DNA of 5,028 nt from JAZGHN01 sp964496725 (GTDB taxonomy: Bacteria; Chloroflexota; Dehalococcoidia; Dehalococcoidales; E44-bin46), in contig CAZCAS010000085.1 in NCBI GenBank assembly GCA_964496725.1, positions 1 to 5,028 of the forward strand. The letters run 5' to 3'. Below the pieces are notes generated by a model. The model did no database searches. It was given only the letters and a program-made list of their open reading frames with translations, and was not told the DNA's origin. Both the position numbers and the translations under genes were made by a program. Shown here in pieces: positions 1 through 4,079 of the stretch; positions within the stretch are counted from its first letter, which is position 1, and the number at the start of each line of letters is the position of its first letter.

Positions 1-160
1 CAAACCCCATCTGGAGCAAGACCGAATAGAGGGACTGAAGGACGCCCGGCCTGTCCCTGGGTTGGTCGCTTGACCCTGATGGTAACATCAGGGCTAGATG
101 AATGGCCATCACTCCGGCTCCGAGTCGGGGTACAGAACTCGGCTTACAGGTTTACTTGGC
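1..160 (+). ncRNA. rnpB: RNase P RNA, 3' part (5' end outside window)
   Basis: This is the catalytic RNA of ribonuclease P, which removes 5' leaders from tRNA precursors. Two universally conserved blocks are visible. CR IV is GGAGCAAGACCGAATAG at 13-29. CR V is split into AGATGAATGGCCATC at 96-110 and ACAGAACTCGGCTTAC at 132-147. Between them GGGTTGGTCGC (59-69) matches the L15 region, whose GGU (about 60-62) pairs with the tRNA 3' CCA. A perfect 8-bp stem capped by a GUAA tetraloop (74-93) fits P18 with its GNRA loop, and 111-131 folds as a P19-like hairpin, an element absent from E. coli but common elsewhere. The P4 3' strand (138-145) reads CTCGGCTT where E. coli has CCCGGCTT. The order of elements fits type A bacterial RNase P RNA. 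About half of the usual 350-400 nt is missing because the window starts inside the gene. The exact mature 3' end (about 155-163) is uncertain. Confidence 0.93.
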
Positions 161-170
161 CTGTTTTCTT
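145..170 (+). terminator. possible intrinsic terminator of rnpB
   Basis: ACAGG (146-150 region) can pair with CCTGT (160-164 region) across a 9-nt loop, and TTTTCTT follows directly. The stem is only about 5 bp, and its left arm overlaps the end of CR V and the expected P1 strand, so this is a weak candidate. Its position, at the 3' end of rnpB and against the convergent gene's stop codon at 169-171, is the main support. Confidence 0.3.
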
Positions 171-1125
171 AAGGCGCCACTTTTCCCAAACTCGGTTGGA
201 GAGCGGGGGCTAAACTCTGAGTCAAGGACTCAATCTCCGCTTTGGTTGTTTCAAGGGATAAGGTAAGCCAGAAATCGCTTTGTTCTACATATAACCTGTT
301 CATCAGTTCGGCANNNNNNNNNNTTACAAGATCGAACATGCTCTTGGCATCCCCTGCGCTGGCGCTATCGACAAAGAGTACCTTTAGTTGAAGATAGAGG
401 TTATCCTCTGCTTTGTCGAAGCAGAACCCAATCGCCTCCATACTTTGAAGGAACGCCGTAGCTAAGGGAACCTGCTCACTGATTCCTGCCGTCGCTCCTG
501 CCGGTATCCCCAGTGCTACTGTAACCCAGGCATCGCCCATAGCCTCGTAGGTAGTGCGGATGGGTTCAGCCAGGGACGATGCTCCCTCTTTGGCGTCGAT
601 GGCATCTTTCACTATCGCCGTGCTGCCGCCAATGAGGGTGTCGCTGGCGATGAAACAGATAGCTACCTTGTTGCTGGGAGAACTGTAGAGTTGATATCCC
701 TTGTAGTCGGTGGTGGGCAGCTGTTCGCCAACAGCGTTCTCGATGCTGGCGACTAGAGCCGCCCGGTCGAAAGCTCCCTTTGCTACAGCCCCTATATAGT
801 TCTCATTTCCAAGCTCGCCGAATATCAGCACCTCGGAGAAATTCCTGAAATCGACGCCCGTTTCCTCCTTAGCCATATTCAATAGCTCGTCAAAAGTTTT
901 TGGCTGCCCTGCAGAGGCTGCGATGTCGCTGATTACATCCTGGACATCAGTGTCAGCCAGGACTCGGTTCAGGTTTATGCTGGCGGCAAAATTTGCCCTT
1001 TGCGGTACCAGGTCTATAGCGGCAACTTCGGAAGCTTCTGGATTCGCTCCGTAGCATCCGGAGGTAACACTCAGGACTGCCGTCAGAGCGATAGCCAAGA
1101 ATAGAAGGAATCTCTTCTTTACCAT
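169..1125 (-). CDS. putative lipoprotein of unknown function (contains assembly gap)
   Basis: This gene encodes 318 residues, four of them undefined because of the N gap. The N-terminus MVKKRFLLFLAIALTAVLSV followed by TSGC is a lipoprotein signal peptide: a KKR charged start, a hydrophobic core, and a predicted lipidated Cys at residue 24. The Thr at -3 makes the lipobox slightly atypical. The protein should be anchored to the outer face of the cytoplasmic membrane. The rest has the look of a repeated alpha/beta fold, with segments such as VLIFGELGNENYIGAV (99-114), GAFDRAALV (117-125) and DYKGYQLY (140-147). The pattern recalls DUF3352-type exported proteins, but I cannot assign a family. 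The start at 1125 was chosen over an ATG at 1239 because the signal peptide begins there, AGGGGGG at 1131-1137 lies 5 nt upstream, and a good promoter at 1151-1179 would otherwise lie inside the coding region. The gene is convergent with rnpB, ending about 9 bases from it. Confidence 0.8.
   Translation of the reverse strand: MVKKRFLLFLAIALTAVLSVTSGCYGANPEASEVAAIDLVPQRANFAASINLNRVLADTDVQDVISDIAASAGQPKTFDELLNMAKEETGVDFRNFSEVLIFGELGNENYIGAVAKGAFDRAALVASIENAVGEQLPTTDYKGYQLYSSPSNKVAICFIASDTLIGGSTAIVKDAIDAKEGASSLAEPIRTTYEAMGDAWVTVALGIPAGATAGISEQVPLATAFLQSMEAIGFCFDKAEDNLYLQLKVLFVDSASAGDAKSMFDLVXXXXAELMNRLYVEQSDFWLTLSLETTKAEIESLTQSLAPALQPSLGKVAP
314..323. other. assembly gap of 10 Ns
   Basis: Ten undefined bases lie inside the lipoprotein gene, at about codons 268-271. 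The reading frame happens to be open and continuous across the gap at its stated length, and residues on both sides look like one protein (MFDLV before, AELMNRLYVEQ after). The true gap length is unknown, so bases may be missing or duplicated here. Confidence 0.98.
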
Positions 1126-1130
1126 TGTTT

Positions 1131-1137
1131 CCCCCCT
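1131..1137 (-). promoter_or_regulatory. ribosome binding site fixing the lipoprotein start
   Basis: On the minus strand AGGGGGG is followed by 5 nt (AAACA) and the ATG at 1123-1125. This strong Shine-Dalgarno sequence supports the shorter start over the in-frame ATG 38 codons upstream. Confidence 0.8.
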
Positions 1138-1150
1138 GTTTGCTGGCTGA

Positions 1151-1179
1151 AACATAGCACGCCCCGCCCCATCTGTCAA
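1151..1179 (-). promoter_or_regulatory. sigma-70-like promoter of the lipoprotein gene
   Basis: On the minus strand a perfect -35 box TTGACA (1179-1174) is separated by exactly 17 bp from TATGTT (1156-1151), the same -10 hexamer as the E. coli lac promoter. Transcription should start near 1144, giving a leader of roughly 20 nt that just contains the ribosome binding site. The gene therefore need not depend on read-through from the transporter gene upstream. Confidence 0.72.
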
Positions 1180-1187
1180 CACCCATC

Positions 1188-1199
1188 TGCCAGCTGGCA
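1188..1199. repeat. 12-bp perfect palindrome upstream of the -35 box, possible operator
   Basis: TGCCAGCTGGCA is a perfect palindrome centred about 14 bp upstream of the lipoprotein gene's -35 box. That is a usual place for an activator, and also possible for a repressor. No T-run follows on either strand, so it is not a terminator. The regulator is unknown and the site could be chance. Confidence 0.35.
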
Positions 1200-1214
1200 C
1201 TTCGGCGAACCTTC

Positions 1215-1226
1215 CCGCTACAGCGG
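1215..1226. repeat. short inverted repeat between transporter and lipoprotein genes
   Basis: CCGCTACAGCGG is CCGCT and AGCGG around a 2-bp centre. It lies 33-44 bp past the transporter stop codon in the direction of transcription. As RNA on the minus strand it is followed by GAAGG, not Us, so it is not a standard terminator. It may be an mRNA 3' stem, a protein site, or nothing. Confidence 0.25.
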
Positions 1227-1258
1227 ATATATTTGGCACAATGTGTCGAGGGGAGAGG

Positions 1259-2134
1259 CTATATTATAGCCTGCTTTCTCTTAAGGTAGAACCCCCACCA
1301 CATGATGGATAAAACCTCGAATATAGCAAAGGTGGCGGCTGGAAATGCCGCCCTTTCGCTAAGGAAGGCAATGGCGATTACACTGGCTAGCCCGGAATTC
1401 TTTCTGGTGCTCATTACCATCCAGCTAATACTGGTTGGCCAGTCTGTATTTAGTTTCCTGGCGATATAGTTGGTGGCGTGTCCTATGCCGAAGGTAACAG
1501 TGGCGGCTATTAGGGCCACCTTAAGCAGAATGTCAGGCTGGCTGAAGAGAATCTGGCGGTTTAGGCCGATTATGGTGAAATTAACAATGAAAATGCACCA
1601 GTTCACTGCTGTATCTCGCCACCTATCTATGCTCTGCGCTAAGCCCTTGAAGAGCAGTATTCTGGATATGAGGAGTGGAATCACTATTAGTTGCACCAGT
1701 ATAAGCATCAGCTCGGCCGGTCGCAGGAAATCGGCACCGACCAGCAGCATCATTATGAGGGGGGTTAGACCCAGTGCCGTCAGGTATAACCCGGTGGTAC
1801 CGATTAAGGCAAAGACCATGTTTCCCCCCAGCATATAGCTAAAGGGCACCACTGAAATCGCTGGGGGCATGGCGGTAATGACCAGTAATCCCAGCAGGAT
1901 ATCCCTGTCAGCTATCAGCCCCCTGGCCATGAGAAGCACTATACCCCCCATAACCACATAGTTAAGCAGTAGTGCGATAGGTATCAGGCGAGGGGTGTTT
2001 TTGATAGAGGCAAGGTCGCGGTTGGTTATGCCGATGGTGGATAGGGTCATAGCTACCGCCAGCGTCGGCAACAGTAGAGGCTTTGTCCAGACTGCCCCCT
2101 GACCGACGGTTAGGGCGAGGACAATGGACAGCAT
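1259..2134 (-). CDS. bile acid:sodium symporter (BASS/SBF) family-like transporter
   Basis: This is a polytopic inner-membrane protein of at least 291 residues with about nine or ten hydrophobic segments, roughly at 1-16, 20-38, 49-71, 79-97, 106-132, 142-165, 176-195, 203-223, 236-258 and 264-283. Two stretches resemble conserved parts of the BASS fold: ITAMPPAISVVPF (86-98) followed by LGGN (102-105), similar to the Pro/Gly-rich crossing segment, and STRKNSGLASVIAIAF (242-257) with FPAATFAIFEVLS (264-276), similar to the second crossover region. BASS proteins usually move organic anions with sodium; the substrate here cannot be told, and a related BART-superfamily carrier such as an ACR3-like one is possible. 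The first ATG is at 2134 and has no ribosome binding site. The frame stays open upstream to 2225 and encodes RLFRHRNFIF just before the ATG, which looks like the normal family N-terminus, so the real start is probably further upstream. Codons there include no ATG, GTG or TTG. Confidence 0.68.
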   Translation of the reverse strand: MLSIVLALTVGQGAVWTKPLLLPTLAVAMTLSTIGITNRDLASIKNTPRLIPIALLLNYVVMGGIVLLMARGLIADRDILLGLLVITAMPPAISVVPFSYMLGGNMVFALIGTTGLYLTALGLTPLIMMLLVGADFLRPAELMLILVQLIVIPLLISRILLFKGLAQSIDRWRDTAVNWCIFIVNFTIIGLNRQILFSQPDILLKVALIAATVTFGIGHATNYIARKLNTDWPTSISWMVMSTRKNSGLASVIAIAFLSERAAFPAATFAIFEVLSIMWWGFYLKRKQAII

Positions 2135-2224
2135 GAATATGAAATTGCGGTGCCTGAATAACCTGCTTATAATGATAATAAACCCCGCTAAATATCTAAA
2201 TCTTGCTACTGAGAGGGGTATCCA
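2135..2224 (-). other. likely N-terminal extension of the transporter without a standard start
   Basis: Read in the transporter's frame, these 30 codons contain no stop and encode GFIIIISRLFRHRNFIF directly before the ATG at 2134. The frame closes with a TAA at 2225-2227. No ATG, GTG or TTG is present. ATC at 2176-2174 or ATT at 2173-2171 lies 6-9 nt after GGGG (2186-2183) and could be a rare start. Alternatively, an ATG at 2225-2223, one base out of frame, opens MDTPLSSKI before a stop, and a one-base frameshift would join it to the transporter. Confidence 0.5.
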
Positions 2225-2258
2225 TTAAGCTAATTCGCCTATCCCCTCTGCCTCTCTG

Positions 2259-2287
2259 ATTGTAGCGAAACTGTGCTTGTTGGGCAA
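2259..2287 (-). promoter_or_regulatory. sigma-70-like promoter of the transporter gene
   Basis: On the minus strand TTGCCC (2287-2282) and TACAAT (2264-2259) are separated by 17 bp. The -10 box matches the consensus at 5 of 6 positions and the -35 box at 4 of 6. The start site would be near 2252, upstream of every candidate start codon of the transporter, leaving a leader of about 30 to 120 nt depending on which start is real. Confidence 0.5.
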
Positions 2288-2307
2288 GTTGATTTAAATT
2301 TTTTCCG

Positions 2308-2320
2308 CCCCAGCTTGGGG
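2308..2320. repeat. GC-rich inverted repeat between the divergent promoters
   Basis: CCCCA and TGGGG flank a 3-bp centre GCT. The repeat sits in the roughly 70-bp gap between two back-to-back promoters, a common place for an operator serving both genes. No T-run follows on either strand, so a terminator is unlikely. Confidence 0.35.
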
Positions 2321-2358
2321 GTTAAGAAACGGGAGTATAAGTTAATAACTGTGGGTTA

Positions 2359-2387
2359 TTGACCGTCATTAAGGTTAAAATTATAAC
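2359..2387 (+). promoter_or_regulatory. sigma-70-like promoter of the 79-residue protein gene
   Basis: TTGACC (2359-2364) and TATAAC (2382-2387) each match the consensus at 5 of 6 positions and are separated by exactly 17 bp. Transcription should start near 2394, giving a leader of about 52 nt. It could also serve the protease gene, as no convincing terminator separates the two. Confidence 0.65.
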
Positions 2388-2410
2388 ACCAGTAATCCTC
2401 AGTGAGTTTG

Positions 2411-2423
2411 CCAGCCGTGCTGG
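2411..2423 (+). repeat. hairpin in the leader of the 79-residue protein gene
   Basis: CCAGC and GCTGG form a perfect 5-bp stem around a CGT loop, between the predicted transcription start (about 2394) and the GTG start. It is followed by TTAAGG, not a T-run, so it is not a terminator. It could be an mRNA structure near the ribosome entry site or a DNA site; its CCAGC half-site also occurs in the inverted repeats at 1188-1199 and 2308-2320. Confidence 0.35.
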
Positions 2424-2445
2424 TTAAGGCATATAGTAGATATTA

Positions 2446-2685
2446 GTGGAGATTATTAACCCTATAGCCCATGACTTTATTCTGTTCTGTATTCGCCGCC
2501 ACGGGAAAGAGTGGCCGGCTCTCTATGATGAGATGTGCTGGGTAGCGGGGCAGCGGCTGTTCAGAGGATTGGGCTATGCCGAGTTAAGAAAACTTGGGAT
2601 ATCCCTCTCCCTCACCGGTATAGAAGATACTACTAGGATAGTAGATATCGTTGCCTCTGAAGAGCAGACAGCTTATAATGGCTGA
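2446..2685 (+). CDS. conserved-looking small protein of unknown function
   Basis: This gene encodes 79 residues with a GTG start. I do not recognise a named domain. The sequence has no signal peptide or membrane segment and looks like a soluble, mainly helical protein: FILFCIRRHGKEWPALYDEM (11-30), then AGQRLFRGLGYAELRKLGIS (34-53), then a short Leu/Ile-rich tail. Cys at 15 and 31 are the only cysteines; two cysteines alone do not suggest a metal site. The ordered composition and the good promoter upstream argue for a real gene. GTG is the only standard start after the in-frame TAG at 2437-2439. It has no good ribosome binding site, since AAGG at 2426-2429 lies 16 nt away. The gene ends 103 bp before the protease gene in the same direction, so co-transcription is possible. 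The general pattern seems familiar from Dehalococcoidia hypothetical proteins, but that is memory, not a search. Confidence 0.68.
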   Translation: MEIINPIAHDFILFCIRRHGKEWPALYDEMCWVAGQRLFRGLGYAELRKLGISLSLTGIEDTTRIVDIVASEEQTAYNG

Positions 2686-2773
2686 TAAAGCTGCTGATTT
2701 TACCCTTAATTTGAGACGAACCTCTTTGTTCATATTCCCACCTCGGTAAATTTCAAACCAGAAAACGCTTTAT

Positions 2774-2780
2774 GGGAGAG
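2774..2780 (+). promoter_or_regulatory. ribosome binding site of the S41 protease gene
   Basis: GGGAGAG lies 8-10 nt before the ATG at 2789-2791. An in-frame ATG just upstream (2772-2774) is closed by TAA at 2781-2783, which fixes the start at 2789. Confidence 0.6.
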
Positions 2781-2788
2781 TAAGTGCG

Positions 2789-3928
2789 ATGTCAAAAATA
2801 TTGAAAATTGTGGTGATAGCGCTATTAGTGGTGAATCTTGCCCTATTTGCTGGCGCTGGCTGTGCTTTAGGTATCAGAGCTCCTTTAAGTTCAACGCAGC
2901 ACCTGGGCGTCGTGGAAGAGGCGTGGGACGTACTTTTTAGGGATTATGTGGATAGGGGAAAGCTTGATGAGACCAAGATGATTCAGGGAGCCATAAAGGG
3001 CATGGTTGAGTCAGTGGATGACCCCTATACCGCCTATCTTGACCCTGAGACCTATGAATTGAGCGCGACGAGGCTGGAAGGGACGTATGATGGTATTGGC
3101 GCTACAGTCTCTATTGAGGACGGCCAGATAGTGGTTATTGCACCTATCGCTGGCTCGCCGGCGGAAAAGGCGGGCATCAAGCCTGGTGATAAAATCCTGG
3201 AAATCGATGGCGTCTCTACGGAGGGGATGAGTCTCGTTGAGGCTGTGGTTATCATCCGTGGTACTCGGGGAACGGTGGTCGGACTTCTCGTCATTCACCA
3301 GGATGAGACTGAGCCTGTGGAGATTGAGATTGTTAGGGCTGAAATCGAACTGCCTAGCGTCCGCTATGAAATGAAGGAAGACATCGCTTACATTAATATC
3401 TCCCACTTTTCCGACCTTACTGACAAACAACTGTCACCGGTGGTGGAGAGCATAGTCCAGGGGGCAGCTACCGGTATCATACTTGACCTGCGCAGTAATC
3501 CTGGCGGCTTACTGCAAGCGGTTATTGATGTTGCCAGCTACTTTTTGACTGATGGTGTAATTGTCGATATGGTGGATAATAAGGGGGGACGTACCACTGC
3601 GACGGTTATACCGAAGGAGTTTACCACCGACCTCCCCATGGTTGTTTTAGTGGATAGCTTCAGCGCTAGCGGTAGCGAGGTATTGGCGGGTGCGTTGCAA
3701 GACCATGCTCGTGCTGTCATTACTGGCACTACAACCTTTGGTAAAGGTAGTATTAACATCCTGCGCCAGCTTCAGGATGGCTCAGGATTATATATTACCA
3801 CCGGTCGCTGGCTTACTCCCCAGGGTCGCCTTATTGAGGGCGCAGGAATATCTCCTGACTATGAGCTTGAGCTTGAAGGGGACGATGCCATCCAGTGGGC
3901 TATAGACTATCTGAAGGCCGGCGAATGA
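2789..3928 (+). CDS. ctpA: S41 family C-terminal processing protease with PDZ domain
   Basis: This exported serine protease has 379 residues, a normal length for the family, which cuts proteins near their C-termini outside the cytoplasm. An N-terminal hydrophobic helix (about 5-27) acts as signal or anchor; GAGC at 22-25 is a poor lipobox because -3 is Gly. The family's N-terminal helical part follows, ending in VDDPYTAYLDPE (76-87). The PDZ domain spans about 97-183 and includes SPAEKAGIKPGDKILEIDG (123-141). The protease core includes DLRSNPGGLL (233-242). Comparison with E. coli Tsp (Ser430, Asp441, Lys455) puts the nucleophile at Ser294, Asp at 305 and Lys at 319, with identical spacing of 11 and 25 residues. 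Two departures stand out: SGSE instead of SASE around the nucleophile, and Asn323 where CtpB has its third catalytic residue Gln338 (Lys+4). The C-terminal GRWLTPQGRLIEGAGISPD (339-357) is typical. The symbol is a family name, not a proven orthologue; the substrate is unknown. Confidence 0.92.
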   Translation: MSKILKIVVIALLVVNLALFAGAGCALGIRAPLSSTQHLGVVEEAWDVLFRDYVDRGKLDETKMIQGAIKGMVESVDDPYTAYLDPETYELSATRLEGTYDGIGATVSIEDGQIVVIAPIAGSPAEKAGIKPGDKILEIDGVSTEGMSLVEAVVIIRGTRGTVVGLLVIHQDETEPVEIEIVRAEIELPSVRYEMKEDIAYINISHFSDLTDKQLSPVVESIVQGAATGIILDLRSNPGGLLQAVIDVASYFLTDGVIVDMVDNKGGRTTATVIPKEFTTDLPMVVLVDSFSASGSEVLAGALQDHARAVITGTTTFGKGSINILRQLQDGSGLYITTGRWLTPQGRLIEGAGISPDYELELEGDDAIQWAIDYLKAGE

Positions 3929-4079
3929 CGAGTTAAGATAGTCTGGGCGACATATTTTTAGCTTCGGTGGGTGAAGGCAAGCCGATTTCTCCCTGTTTCC
4001 TTGAATCACTGTAACAAATGGATGATTTTTTTCGTTTATATAGTAAAATACATAGCTATATTTAGGGGGAGGTCAGACA
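3929..4079 (+). promoter_or_regulatory. intergenic region with possible promoter for the DUF4382 gene
   Basis: This 151-bp gap follows the protease gene. Bases 4022-4064 are strongly AT-rich and contain several -10-like hexamers: TATAGT (4039-4044), TAAAAT (4044-4049) and TATATT (4057-4062). None has a convincing -35 box at the right distance, so the promoter is plausible but cannot be placed. I see no clear intrinsic terminator for the protease transcript; the CTTC/GAAG pairing near 3962-3976 is only 4 bp and lacks a T-run. Confidence 0.35.
4065..4073 (+). promoter_or_regulatory. strong ribosome binding site of the DUF4382 lipoprotein gene
   Basis: GGGGGAGGT lies 6 nt before the ATG at 4080-4082. 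It fixes the start of the open frame that runs off the window end and suggests efficient translation. Confidence 0.85.

Larger units (their letters stand above)
2135..2445. other. divergent intergenic region
   Basis: This 311-bp stretch separates the leftward transporter from the rightward small gene. Its left part probably codes for the transporter's N-terminus (2135-2224). The rest holds a leftward promoter (2259-2287), a GC-rich inverted repeat (2308-2320) next to an AT-rich run (GATTTAAATTTTTT at 2291-2304), a rightward promoter (2359-2387) and a leader hairpin (2411-2423). I found no tRNA, no further small RNA I recognise, and no additional convincing gene. Confidence 0.7.

Noticed and set aside
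953..1186. 77-codon minus-strand frame overlapping the lipoprotein start
   Set aside because: It overlaps the promoter and the signal-peptide coding region in another frame and has no protein-like features.
1126..1239. In-frame extension of the lipoprotein gene to an ATG at 1239
   Set aside because: It would place a strong promoter and ribosome binding site inside the coding region and bury the signal peptide; the added residues look unstructured.
1470..1838. 122-codon plus-strand frame
   Set aside because: It is antisense to the transporter, rich in Met, Ser and Arg, and is a by-product of hydrophobic codons on the other strand.
2669..2700. Possible terminator after the 79-residue protein: CAGCTT pairing with AAGCTG, then CTGATTTTA
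   Set aside because: The stem is 6 bp with a 13-nt loop, it overlaps the stop codon, and the T-run is short and not adjacent to the stem.
2711..2738. Possible separate promoter for the protease gene (TTGAGA with a TATTCC-like box)
   Set aside because: Spacing is about 16 bp but the -10 box matches poorly; not strong enough to call.
3011..3430. 139-codon minus-strand frame inside the protease gene
   Set aside because: It lies opposite well-matched PDZ and S41 coding sequence and has no recognisable features.
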